From NCBI GenBank assembly GCA_029959085.1, contig JARWIR010000043.1:4712001-4776000 (forward strand): a stretch of DNA of 64,000 nt, written 5' to 3'. The stretch's first letter is position 1. The number at the start of each line of letters is the position of its first letter. This DNA comes from Nemophila menziesii. Its lineage: Eukaryota > Streptophyta > Magnoliopsida > Boraginales > Hydrophyllaceae. A program made the translations under genes and the position numbers. A model generated the notes under the pieces. It ran no database searches, had not been told where the DNA came from, and was given only the letters and a program-made list of their open reading frames with translations. This document shows positions 22,479 to 34,123 of this stretch, in pieces.

Positions 22479-25400
22479 TCAGGTTTCTTTAATCTCCCTT
22501 CGTGTTTCGAAAACTGATTTGTCCGTGTTTTTATCGTTCAAAACCCACGAGATATCCTTCATTCGTTGATCGATAACCTCCGGAAGGTCGTATTTCTTCT
22601 TCACCCCTCTACCACGCATTATATACATAGCATAAAGTAGCGTGTAAATTCCCGTGTCGTTCACTCGACTCTTTACATGATCTACTCGTACGTGTCCAAT
22701 TCCCGGCAAATCTGGTGTCGACCTCCCAATTTCACTGTTCCATCCCCTTATCACATTCTCTAGCAAAAACTCGTACATTCTAACTGCATTTGCGTTGGCT
22801 TTTGACCCGAGTAATGAACGTTGCAAACAACCAAGTCCGTTGTAGTGGTAGAATGTGTTCTCTGCATAGTTCCACACGAGCAACGACCAAGTTGTTAGTG
22901 CCTTGTCCCTAGTCCCCAACGGGATTATCACATCTTTCCTTTCGCTGACACACTCCTTGAATAACTTTATTATATACTGTTCGATTTCCTCTAACTCCCC
23001 CTTCTCATATATTCCTGCAATTTTCAATCACAAACGATCTATTAATCAACACATCGACGAAAATATTAACATTATAATCACTCAATACTTACACAAACAT
23101 TTGCAGGCATCAATCGAAACTTCAGCCCGATTTCTGGATTTTTAGTTTTCACCAGCCTGCTGCGCAGGTGCTGCTCGTACACCCATAACGCAACGTCTAT
23201 AATTTGCATCATAAATACACAATTCATTAATTATTATTTTTTTGATCTTATAATAATTTTCTGATTTTCCCATCAACATTTACCTTTGAACTCATTTGAT
23301 GCTCTTTCGCCACCTCATAACAGTCCTCGACACTGACACGGTGCCCCATGTAACTCCACACCTCGACCGCATATAGCTCATCCCCTGCGAGTAGTTCCAA
23401 GAGTTTCGACTCACTAGCCTTTATTACTAGTTTTTTCGACTGCCCGACTACCTTTGTTTTCTTCACAGGGGGCATAACATAATCTTCCATCTCAACTATC
23501 TTCCACCCCGTCCGATCCGTTTTTTTATAGCGTGTATCAACGAGCTCGGTGTTACATGTCTCGCCTTATTTTATTTCTTGCCAACACCCCCAACTGACCC
23601 TACCGATACACCTCTATTTGCGGCCCCTTTAACCGACCCCCTATTCCATCTTCAAACATCTTTGTCGCTCCTGTCAGTCGCTAACTGTTCTCCAACCAGC
23701 TCCACATCATCATCACTTGACTCGACATCAGAAGCTTTCTTTCCCACCGCATTGTCTTGTTTCGCGCTTGTTACATCCCGGCCAGTTTCGGTGTTGTTCG
23801 CATTATCAGTATCGTCCTCAAACATGCTGTCGTAACTTATCTGAACACTGTTAGACACATCATCAGTTACCTTTTCACCAGCTTCAACCTCCAATTCATC
23901 ATTACGCAGTCTTTCATCCAACACCGTCTCATTATCTTTGTTAGCATCATCTTCTTCTCCAGCCTTTTCCTTATCCCTACCCTCGCAATCAACTCCAATA
24001 TCTACCTTACCATCATCTACTACCCCACTAGTAGAACACATACCCCGATAATGCATTTGTCCACCACTCTTAGTACGTACTAATTCATCTGTCGCTGCCG
24101 AATACGCTCCTCTTATCGCCACTAGCTCCCTCTCGGCCTCACTCAGTGCATTCCTCAGATACGAAATTGTTTTGCTCTTCGCCGCTGCTGTCTTTGGAGT
24201 AGCTCCACTAGCACTCCGTAATCTGTCTATTTCCTCTCGCGTACGCCCAAGCTCTGATTTCAGACGTAAGACCTCGTCTCAATTTTGCACACTCGTTTCC
24301 ACATTTGACCTCGTTCGCAACTCCATTAGTTCTTTCTCTACTTTCGCCAACTTCACCCTACCCACCTCCTTTGTTTCTTCTAGCTCTTTCCGTAGTGACA
24401 TATTCACGGTCTCCAAATCTGCCACCCTTCCCCTCAATTCAGTCACCAAACTACTATCACCAACTTCATTTGTACCAACTATGCTCAACCCAGTAACCAC
24501 ATTACCTTCCTCATCACCACCTTCATTCATCAACACATCTGCACTTTTATCTCCCGTTTGTACATCCTTGTTCAATTTGTCGATTATTACGTCTATACCA
24601 AATTCATCATAGTTATCTTCTCCATAGTTCATCTCATCTTCTTCAACACTTTGAGTAACTTCCGCATCAACTTCACGCTGTTCAACATTCTCGGTATGCT
24701 CCGAATTTCCAACCAACAACCCCTCATCTCTAGGATTATCCACACCACCAACATTCGACGTCCCTTCATCACCCACTGCAGTACCATCATCCTGAACACC
24801 CATCTGGTCATCTGTACTATCATCATCCTCACCATCTAACCGACCCATTATCGTCTGCTCGATCTTATACTCAGACGAAGTCATCCGTAGATCGTCATTG
24901 TGTACCTGCACCACAAAATCACACACTATTAAAACAACTAGGCGCATCATTTAACCACCTTATATATTGATGTCTATTTGTTACCTGATCTTCCCTCAAT
25001 CTTCTAACTATATCTGCAAGTGGTTTCTTTGTCGAAAAACGCAAATTCCATTTCAGGAACCTAGGATACCTCCCCACGTGCGTTGGCTACATGATCCTCA
25101 CGTGCTCCAAGAACCACGGCTGCAACATTCATGAAATTACATATCATTATTTTTTATGCGAATACATATATATCACACATTAACGTTGCGTTGGCTACTT
25201 ACCACAAATATGAGTGCGCAACCCGAAATATTGTTTCTTGATCCGTCTCTTATCGGTTTCATCACAAACTCCGTTATATGCGTCGCCCAATCGTATCTGC
25301 GTATGTTATCCAGGTCTCCACACAAACTAACAACCCACTTAGGTGTCCGCGATCCCGTTGGGTAAAAAACAGTTTCCATTGCCAAAATACCTATAAGGAT

Positions 25401-26436
25401 CACCAAGCTTTGTATCGTCTTGTCAGTTTGTGGGGTTACATCCAACAACTCGACTATCCTCTTCTTTATTTCTGAATCCTTTAACTGCCCGCTCTTATTC
25501 GGGAAGTTTCTATCAAACCAATCCGAATTTTTATACTCTTCATTCTTCAAATCAGGTACATCTCTTCCCCCACCGACCACACCCATAATTATTCGTACAT
25601 CATTAGCTGTTAGATCCAACAACTTGTCAGCAATCTTGAAACAACCTTCTTCCGCGTCAAATGTTTTCAAAATCTCTTGAATTTGTTTCCCACCCTTCTT
25701 TAAAGTTTCCACACCGTCTCGTGTGTCATATATCACTTTGATCATCAGGTAAAATGGCAACGCCCGACACGCATCCACGTGACGATCGGTCACTTTAGTA
25801 TTCTTCAATATCGTGTACAATGACTCGAGTGATGACCGATACTGAACTTTCATAGAACCTGGTCTCACTTTTACAACAAACACAACAAGTCTAGATAATT
25901 AAGTTTATATTATAACACACCACTGCTACATTTCGTTATAATCACTTAGGGCTTAATAATCATACACTTTAACTAAATTTAACACATACACACCTACAAA
26001 ATTAAAGCGCAACCCATCATTCTTTTATTTTTTTGTCTAGGTTACACTTCAAACTAATCAGTTATTTAACGCACACCATTTACTTTCAGTCATTTTTTTG
26101 AACTTTAACATCATCTATGCCAAATCGTATATGTTGGATTAGAATAGTACCTTCAACAATATCATCATCTTCTTCTTCGCACTCATCAACAATCTTAGCC
26201 TTTTTCGTCCCCTTGCTTGACCATTGCCCACCCAAATTGATGGGTTTCGTCTTTCGTTTACTCAACAAAACTGTATCTACGAAGTCATCATCGCTTTCTT
26301 CTATTGTCTTCCGGTGTTTTTCCTGTATCTTTGACATTTCTGCATCATCGATGGGTTGTTTCATCTTCTTTCGATTCAACCCATCTCTCTGTTCTTCATT
26401 TTCACCAGTTTTTCTACTACTTTTTGTTTTCGCCAT
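22479..26436 (-). pseudogene. Ulp1-like (C48) gene of the Kaonashi-type MULE, inactive
   Basis: Exons on the minus strand: about 26436-26148, 25858-25203, 25119-24985, 24905 to about 23500, then 23490-23285, a short exon near 23200-23095, and about 23028-22479. The N-terminal part (exon 2) matches the conserved domain before the protease in plant transposon Ulp1 genes. The middle is acidic with a coiled coil (RGRVADLETVNMSLRKELEE). The C-terminus has the C48 fold landmarks TTWSLLVWNY, FYHYNGLG and VNDTGIYTLLYAM. In active Ulp1 proteases these carry the catalytic His before WSL, the Asp in HYD, and Cys in DCG; here they are Thr, Asn and deleted. In-frame stops occur near 25068 (TAG), 24279 (TGA) and 23652. 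Confidence 0.85.
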
Positions 26437-26689
26437 TGTAGAGTTTTGAGTGCTTGTTTTCAGTGGGTAGGGTTTGAGAATGGATTATGGAAAGAGACGA
26501 TGGGTTATTGTTTAATTTTACGAATTAATTTTTGGCGCTACGAATTTTTCTTTTTGATATTTTTTGATTTGCATGGAATCCGCGTGTTCAGTTTTGGTAA
26601 CCCAACCGTTAGTAATTGGATCATAGGGGCATTTCTGACATTCATAATGGGTTGGACTTGGTGGGCAATGGGCAGTGGGCTATGGACTA

Positions 26690-28087
26690 TATGGGTTAAT
26701 CACCCTTTTTTTAATTTTCAAACATTTTTGTGAATTAATTGTAATTTTTTGTTTTTTTAATAAATAATTTTTTAAAATATTTATTTAACTTTTTTGAATA
26801 GTAGTTATTTATTTATCATAATTAATTTTTTTAAATCATTTTATATTTTTTTTATTATATTTTAAATATTTGTATGAATCAATTATGATTTTTAAATTTT
26901 TTTTATGAATGTATTTTGATTTTAAATATTTATATGAATTTTAATATATATATTATCATCAATTTTTTATTATAAATTAATATGAATTTTAAAATATTTT
27001 TAAAATCAATTATTATTTTAAATATTGGGTATATATTTGATTTGTTAAAAAATAATATTAATAACCACTTTTTGTTGCAATACGAGAAGACAATGCCTCA
27101 ACTTTTTAGTGCAATGAGAAGATTTAAAGATGAACTCATATAGATCTGAAGTTCAACAGATTCATATTTTACTGGACAATCTTAGAATTTGGAATTTTTT
27201 AGTAATTATTAATTTATAATTTCGTTGGGACCGATATATATACACCGGAATTTAAAAGAAATACTATCCTATTATTTTATCGATTAAGTTCCAGTTTTGT
27301 ACTGGTTCCAAGTTGGGACGAGACAGATTATTCATTTTATCGAAGTTATTAATTTATCGAGTGTTAATTTATAGAGGTTTTAATGTATATGGTAATAGCT
27401 TTAGTCCCAAAACATTAAGTGAGTATTATATAGTACAAAGTTTATTGGAAAATTATTGGAAAATTATTGGAAAATTTGACGTAAAATTTTTTTTTATCAA
27501 ACAAACACTCCAATTTGCGGTATTGATTTAGAATGGATATTTTAACCCTACAAAATGAGACCTTTTGTAAAATACACGTTTAGTTAATTGTTGTATTAAA
27601 GCTATCTAAAATTGGAAATAAACTTCATTATAAAAACTAATTTGTGGAGTAAGATTTTCAAGAAGAAATTAATAGAAACAAAGGTGAAGTTAGAGACTGC
27701 CATGGAAGAAAACAATGTTAATATCTTGATTCAATTTATTTTTCTTAAATCTTAATTGATGCATATATCTCATATTATGTGCATATTTATTATTTTATCA
27801 TTCTTTTCATTTTTAGTTGAATGAAGACCGTTATTCATGTTACACTTGTACAAGATCATTTGAAAGTAGGAATGGACTAACAAACCATGTAAAGAATAAG
27901 CACAAGTACACTAATGAGTACGGAGTCTGCGGACAAGATTTCCAAACCGTCCAGCAAAAAAATACTCATATTAAGACCGCACATTCTTCTTAATATATAT
28001 ATTGTTAATGTTGTTTAATGCATGGTGATAATAAGTGGGGATATATTTACGGTGTTAGTATGTCTTTTTTCTAAATTTCATGTTTAT
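26690..28087. repeat. foldback element, left arm (~1.4 kb)
   Basis: It pairs with 28145-29590 across a 57-bp loop. Matching runs along the whole length, from the outer 'aattttcaaacatttttgtg' to the inner 'aaatttcatgtttat'. Differences are substitutions plus short indels, so the arms are old. Positions 27240-27440 resemble pogo/mariner-type ends ('gataaattaat'). Confidence 0.88.
27817..27993 (+). pseudogene. C2H2 zinc-finger coding segment, left arm
   Basis: After an AG splice-like site at 27816 an open frame encodes two C2H2 fingers. The first, CYTCTRSFESRNGLTNHVKN plus KH, has exact C-2-C-12-H-4-H spacing. The second has lost its first cysteine: it reads EYGVCGQDF where the right-arm copy reads ECGVCGQDF, then HIKTAH. 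A stop follows. No upstream exon can be identified with confidence. Two-finger proteins of this sort bind nucleic acid. Confidence 0.7.
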
Positions 28088-28144
28088 TACACATATAAAT
28101 ATCTAATCATAACATAAAGATTTTTATTTTTGGAAGATGATAAA

Positions 28145-29590
28145 ATAAACATGAAATTTAGTAAAGAGACATACTAACACCGTAAATATATCCCCACTTA
28201 TTATCACCATGCATTAAACAACATTAACAATATATATTAAGAAGAATGTGCGGTCTTAATATGAGTATTTCTTTGCTGGACGGTTTGGAAATCTTGTCCG
28301 CAGACTCCGCACTCACTAGTGTTCTTGTGCCTATCCTTTACATGGTTTGTTAGTCCACTCCTACTTTCAAATGATCTTGGACAAGTGTAACATGAATAAC
28401 GGTCTTCATTATTCTGGAAATGAAAAAAATGATAAATAATAATATGCACATAATATGAGATGTATGCACCAATTACGACTTAAGAAAAAAAATTGAATTT
28501 AGATACTAACATTGTTTCCTTCAATGGCAGTCTCTAACTTCGCCATTGTTCTATTAATTTCTTCTTGAAAATCATACTCCACAAATCGGTTCTTATAATG
28601 AAGTTTATTTCATATTTTAGATAGCTTTAGTACAACAATTAACTAAACGTGTATTTTACAAAAAGTCTCATTTTGTAGGGTTAAAATATCCATTCTAAAT
28701 CAATACCGCAAATTGGAGTGTTTGTTTGATAAAAAAATAATTACCTCAAATTTTAAATAATTTTCCAATAATTTCTCAATAAACTATGTACTATATAATA
28801 ATACTCACTTAATATTTTGGGACTAAGGCTATAACCATATACATTAAAAACTCTATAAATTAATACTCGGTAAATTAATAACTTCGATAAAATGAATAAT
28901 TCGTCTCGTCCCAACTTGGGACCAGTACAAAACTGGAACTTAATCGATAAAATAATAGGATACTAATTTTTTTGAATCCAGGTGTATATATATCGGTCCC
29001 AATGAAACTATAAATTAATAATTACTAAATAATTCCAAATTCTAAGATTGTCTAGTAAAATATGAATCTGTAGTCACTTATTTTTTGTTGAACTTCAAAT
29101 CTATATTAAGTTCATCATTAGATCTTCGATCTTCTCATTGCACTAAAAAGACATTGCAACAAAAAATGGTTATTAATATTACTTTTTAACAAATCAAATA
29201 AATACCCAATATTTAAAATAATAATTGATTTTAAAAATATTTTAAAATTCATAAATAATTTATAAAATAATTAAAAAATATATTTATTTTATAAAAAAAG
29301 AAATTGATGATGATATATATTTTAAAATTCATATAAATATTTAAAATTAAAATATATTCATAAAAAAATATAAAATCATAATTGATTCATACAAATATTT
29401 AAAATATAATAAAAAATATAAAAATTATAATTAATTAATATAAAATGTTTAAAAATTAATAGTGATAAATAAAAACTAATATTCAAAAAAATTATATAAA
29501 TATTTAAAAAATTAAAAAATCACAAAAATCACAATTAATTCACAAAAATGTTTGAAAATTAAAAAAAAAGAAGCAATTACCAATACTATC
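28145..29590. repeat. foldback element, right arm (~1.45 kb)
   Basis: Reverse-complement partner of 26690-28087. A single transcript through both arms would form a hairpin over a kilobase long. Confidence 0.88.
28237..28449 (-). CDS. two-finger C2H2 zinc-finger segment, right arm
   Basis: The minus-strand frame keeps both fingers intact: C-2-C-12-H-4-H in CYTCPRSFESRSGLTNHVKD plus RH, and again in CGVCGQDFQTVQQRNTHIKT plus AH, then SS-stop. The coding part probably begins at a splice acceptor just before NNEDRYSC (about 28413), since the residues upstream look intronic; the ATG at 28449 is then not the true start. The frame has stayed open although the surrounding arm has drifted. Its product and cellular role are unknown. 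Confidence 0.6.
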   Translation of the reverse strand: MHIIIYHFFHFQNNEDRYSCYTCPRSFESRSGLTNHVKDRHKNTSECGVCGQDFQTVQQRNTHIKTAHSS

Positions 29591-30317
29591 CTAGGAAGGG
29601 TTGATATTGACTTTTAAAAGTCATGTCTAATATAAATAACATAATAGACAATAATACTCTTAAATTAGTTCTATCTCACTAAATTTTCCCACCAAACAAT
29701 TCCTAAAAAAATTCCCCGCCAAAAAAATTTGTGGCCAATTTTTCCGACCAAACTTTTTCCCGCCAAAATTTTCCGGCCAATTTTTTTACCCACCAAAATT
29801 TTTTTGCCAAATTTTTTATGTTGTTATTTGGTAGAAAAAATCCTACCAAATTATATTTGGGGTTTATATTGTTTAGTGGGAAAAATCCCACCAAACTAAA
29901 TTGCAGCAGCTATTGCTTTCGAGGAAAGCACATCATTCTCATTAGAATCAATTGCAGCAGCTACATGATTGTTAAAATTAAAGTAGCTAAAATATTATTA
30001 CTCAAAGATTGAAGTTTAGCAGTATTAGTAACAAGCAATTAAGCAGATATGCACTTTTCCTTAGCCCAGCTGCATCTTGAGGATATATTGATTTCGTTTA
30101 AAAATTTAGGAATGAAACTAGGACCTGGTATAATAATGGCACAAAGTTATATATTAATACTAACCAAATTCAAATCCCTGAAATCAGATTCAATAAATGA
30201 AATATATACCCTAATCAAAAATAGAAAAAGGAAAAGATAACCAGAATAAGGAAAAGATAACCTAATCAAGAATATCAAAAGGATTGCATTATTAAGTCAA
30301 ACTTCATTTTTACTTAT
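29591..30317. other. AT-rich DNA with degenerate CCNCCAAAA phrases
   Basis: At 29690-29890 phrases such as 'ccgccaaaattttccggcca' recur with variation, then appear in reverse sense ('ggtagaaaaaatcctacc'), giving a weak stem-like character. No gene is recognised. Confidence 0.45.
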
Positions 30318-30546
30318 GGCCCGTTTGGAAGTGCTTATTTTAGAGTAAAAAAGCGCTTTTAGAATCAAATTCAAAATTTAAAAAAATTATTAAAAATAAT
30401 CTTGAAATCTAAAATTATTTTAAGTGCTTTTTTTAAAAAGCACCTATTTGTTGCTTCTCAAAAAAGTGTTTTTCAAAGTCAAAAAAACTCTTAAAATGCT
30501 AAAAGCACTTTTAAGTGCTTCTCCAAAAAAGCACTTCCAAACGGGC
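30318..30546. mobile_element. MITE with GGCCCGTTTGGAAGTGCTT ends (~229 bp)
   Basis: The left end 'gcccgtttggaagtgctt' is matched by 'aagcacttccaaacgggc' at the right. The interior is a palindromic mix of 'aaaagcac' and 'gtgctttt'. I see no unambiguous target duplication, so the superfamily is left open. Confidence 0.8.
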
Positions 30547-31967
30547 ACTCAATAAGAATGAAACAAAATGTATACACGTATTTCAAAAAATAAGACGAAC
30601 CCACATATCAAAATCCCCAAAATGAAAGAAAATAACAAAAAGAAGTTGAAAGTAAAAATAAAATTGAATCATACATTTGAGAATAAATGTATGCCAAAAA
30701 CTAACAGAAATTATTGAGAATAAATTCCTTTAATAGTTCAAAAATCTAAAGGCGGTAAATAGTGAAGATCATTACATTTGAGTCATATATCTTACACTAC
30801 ACAATGATTTCAACTACAATTTCTAATAAACAAGCAAGATCAGAAAAATGAAAAAAAAAAAAATCAACAAGAACCTCAAAATCTATCAAAGGTGAAATCT
30901 GAAAATTCAAGACTCAATCGTATTGAAATATGTCAACAAGTGCTACTGCAGAGCATACAAATATAAACACACATAGTTGCAAATTTCTATGTCTATTTAT
31001 GTGTTGAATGAAGTTAACATTAGGATTTATTCTTAACAAACTCTAAGAAAATATAGTAAAAGTGCCAAGAAAACACAATTCAAGCTAAAACATATGCTGA
31101 TGGATAACATGCACCTCGTGCTAAAGGACCTGTTACTCTGTTAGTTAGGCAACCTACTAAAGGGAGAAAAGTAAAAACTGAGGTATTTAACTTTCTACTC
31201 TCATCTCATGTATATTATTCTTTGCTCAGAGGTGTAACCACAAATGAGCAGGTAAATTCACATGCGAAGAATTACTGTAAATTCTTAAAAAAATTAACTT
31301 AACAATATGATTATTTTGCTACAGGCAACTGCATTAAAACTTGTACTAGAAGAAAAGAATGCATTATTATACTAGTAGCGCTATAATACAACCACAAAAC
31401 TGCCTCATAAGCAAAAAAATGGAGTAAGGAGGTAAAGTTAATTGCACTATAGGTCCCTCAGTTGTGCTTATTGCAGATCGTTCCTAAGTTAAAAGAAAGC
31501 AAAAAATGATTATCAACTTTGTTAAGAATGATATAGATACATAATATATGTGTTAAAGAAACAGTATCCAGAGATCAAGATTCACTTTTTTCCCTGTACA
31601 TTTTCCAAAAAATCAAGAAAGTTATAAGCTTTAGCTTTTCATACTGATCTTCATAACAATACACTACTCCAATTTCCCTCAGTCCTTCTGTATCGACCTC
31701 CCATGGGATGCCCAAAAACTAAATCCCCAGAAAAATTACATATAATTCAACCATATATACCAGAAAATGAGGGGAATTTACAAAATTAACAAGATTATTA
31801 ATTGAAAAATGAAACTCACAACAACCTTCCTTTCTGACCTATCTGAAAAATTAAGTCTCTAAAAATCACTTGCGATCTTACAAATCACTGATTTCTCATT
31901 CATAAAAGACAATAATCTTTGATTTTCACACTCAATTTATTTGAAATTACCTCAATAAGCTAGTTGC
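30547..31967. other. no confident gene; possible tiny RNA-polymerase-like patch
   Basis: AT-rich throughout. One open patch at about 31108-31182 (plus strand) reads HAPRAKGPVTLLVRQPTKGR. It resembles the R(A/S)xGPVxxLxRQPxxGR motif near the C-terminus of second-largest RNA polymerase subunits and is followed by a GT. It is too short to be certain and may be chance or a captured exon piece. Confidence 0.3.
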
Positions 31968-32270
31968 AGGTCCGTGTACCTAGACATTCATGAACTCATC
32001 GGAAAAAAAAGACGCCTTCAATGCCGTGGCGCCTCTGAAAATTTCACCTCATTAGCCGTTATTCAATCTGTCGGAAGCGCAATAACCAACAAATACTCTG
32101 AACTAATACCCGGAAATCGTTACTACGGTGGTAATGAATTCATAGATGAAATCGAAAACCTCAGACTTTCACGTGCACGCCAAGCTTACCACCTAGACCC
32201 TAACAGATGGGGTGTCAATGTTCAACCATACAGTGGCAGCCCCGCAAACCTCGCCGCCTACACTGCGGTG
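31968..32270 (+). pseudogene. serine hydroxymethyltransferase gene fragment
   Basis: After an AG at 31967 the frame matches the N-terminal part of plant SHMT, the PLP enzyme that converts serine and glycine in folate metabolism. Visible blocks are [52 protein letters not shown] and [20 protein letters not shown]. The four residues normally between CRG and ASENF are missing, and 'NKYSEL' replaces the usual 'NKYSEG'. The enzyme is some 470 residues long; only about 100 are here. The homology stops at about 32270. It sits directly inside the right end of segment E, as gene pieces do inside Pack-MULE elements. It is non-functional as an enzyme. Confidence 0.88.
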
Positions 32271-32494
32271 ATGATGGGAGCGGTGTTGATTGCGGTGGTG
32301 TTGATGGCGGCTATAGAGAGAAGATGAGAGCGGAGGTATTTTATGTTTTGTATGTCGATGAGAAAGAAAAAAATGATTTGTTAAGAGTAAAGGCAAAATA
32401 AAACAGGGGTGGAGAAGTATAATATAATTTTTTATTTTTTTAGAAGAGAAGAGAGATATTAATGTTAGATTTAGGGGTACATGGTAATAAGTCC

Positions 32495-32993
32495 TTATAA
32501 AGAAAAAATTTATAATTGAACTGTAAGAAATATTTATAAAAATAAATTTAATTTATAAAAAAATTAAAAATAAAAAATTTATAATTAATATTCAAAAATT
32601 TATATAAAAATTTGATTTTTTTAGAAGATATTTTAAAGGAAAATTCTTCTATCCAATATCGGATGATCCTACACCAATTATATTAATACACATACCCCAT
32701 GTTTTAAACTTGCAAAAGTAGCTAACATATTTATCTAGTGACATGTGTTTTGTTATAATAATCAATGGCTGTGATAGGAATATTGGATCATCCAATATTG
32801 GATGGAAGTATTACCCAATTTTAAATCATAAAAATATTATAAAAAATTTAATTTATTGACAAAAAAATAAAAAATAAAAAATAAAAAATCCATGATTAAT
32901 ATCCAAAACTTTACATAAATATCTTAAAACCAATTTTTTTTTTTTTAAAAAATCATCTCACACCTCACAACGGCACAACCACACAAACCTATC
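32495..32993. repeat. large inverted repeat, right arm, segment E
   Basis: Reverse complement of 8543-8890, including the outer 'acggcacaaccacacaaacc'. It is interrupted by the MITE at 32638-32817. Confidence 0.7.
32638..32817. mobile_element. 180-bp MITE, 8-bp target duplication ATTTTAAA
   Basis: The ends pair 'ttctatccaatatcggatga' with 'tcatccaatattggatggaa'. ATTTTAAA flanks it at 32630-32637 and 32818-32825. The uninterrupted sequence in the left arm (near 8710-8735) has a single equivalent of the target, confirming the insertion. The 8-bp duplication suggests the hAT superfamily. Confidence 0.85.
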
Positions 32994-33033
32994 CCCACAA
33001 CTACTGCGTATATTTGATATATCTGCTATTATT

Positions 33034-33345
33034 GTTCCTTCATTAAGTGCGTTTTATATTTCTATTAGTATCATTTTTCTGAAGCTATTATTGGTTGAAA
33101 TCTCTTTTGGCTATATTTGTTACTTTTTAAAACAGCGGGTAAATTTGATTTGGCTATTTCACAAAACATAGGGAGGTTTTGTTTGTTATTATTAAGTTAA
33201 TAAGGAAGTTTTCTAGATCTTTGAGAGGGTGTTTGTATGAGAATTAGCTCACATGTATATTTGTCATAATTAATTAAATCTTGACCAGTGATTTCTCATG
33301 CAATCAAACAGAATTCTTTTTGTAGAGTTTTTTTTTTGTCATATC
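33034..33345. repeat. large inverted repeat, right arm, segment D
   Basis: Reverse complement of 6232-6530, joined directly to segment C, unlike in the left arm. Confidence 0.75.
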
Positions 33346-33379
33346 TGTTAATATGACTAACCAAGGTTGAGTTTTTTTG

Positions 33380-34114
33380 TTAATATTTTTTGTTTTGAAC
33401 AGGGTCTTTCTATACTTAGGAATGTTTAAACTTATTGTTTTTTAAGGAAAATTGCACCAATAGTTCCTCTAAAACCTGTAATTCTCTAGTGCCGATGGTA
33501 TTGATAATCAAACTTTGTTTTCTGGAATATAAAATTTAATTTTGAAAAATTACACAAATGGTCCCTGAAATATATGTTATTTGGCAGGTTGTTCCTTAAA
33601 CTTCGAAGGTTACTTTATTTTTGTTTGCTCGTCAGATTTTTTTTGTTGAAAAAGACGTTCGAGGACCAAAAAGTAAAAGTTGGGATTCGTTCAAGGACCA
33701 TTAGGGGAGTTTTCACTGTTTTTGATAAAAAAAAATACATACTATTATAAATGCTGAAATTTGACACAGCGTAAAAAACAAAGTTGGAGATATATCAAAT
33801 ATACGCAGTAGACCTATGCTAAAACGATTATAGTGTTCAAATGTATCATTTTAGTATCATTTTCCTGAAGCTATTATCATTTTCCTGAAGCTATTATTGG
33901 TATATATAGTGTTCAAATGTATTTGATCACATGCTAGACAGTAGACCTATGCTAGACATAATTAATAAAAGTTGGAGGACTACTTTTATTAATTATGTCT
34001 AGCATAGGTCTACTGTCTAGCATGTGATCAAATACATTTGAACACTATATATACCAAGGCAACCAAACCAAAATATTAATTAAATAAGTGCATTGATATG
34101 TCGAACAATAATGA
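33380..34114. repeat. large inverted repeat, right arm, segments C and B, rearranged
   Basis: Mostly the reverse complement of 2400-3313 without the LINE tail. From 33797 to 34055 it also contains a short inverted copy of 33005-33022, a 20-bp direct duplication of a piece of segment D ('tcattttcctgaagctatta'), and a perfect hairpin, described separately. Confidence 0.75.
33899..34055. repeat. perfect 74-bp hairpin with a 9-bp loop
   Basis: 33899-33972 is the exact reverse complement of 33982-34055, with TGGAGGACT as loop. The same unit occurs once, with one or two differences, at about 2472-2547. Confidence 0.95.
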
Positions 34115-34123
34115 AAAATAATA
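34115..34123. repeat. 9-bp target site duplication AAAATAATA (left)
   Basis: Identical to 41637-41645. Nine bases is the Mutator-superfamily length. Confidence 0.95.

Noticed and set aside
23578..24612. Several long plus-strand frames (serine/threonine-rich)
   Set aside because: They are antisense shadows of the acidic, coiled-coil middle of the minus-strand Ulp1-like gene.
29703..30012. Overlapping frames rich in N, F, W and K on both strands
   Set aside because: Produced by the degenerate CCNCCAAAA repeat; no codon bias or domain.
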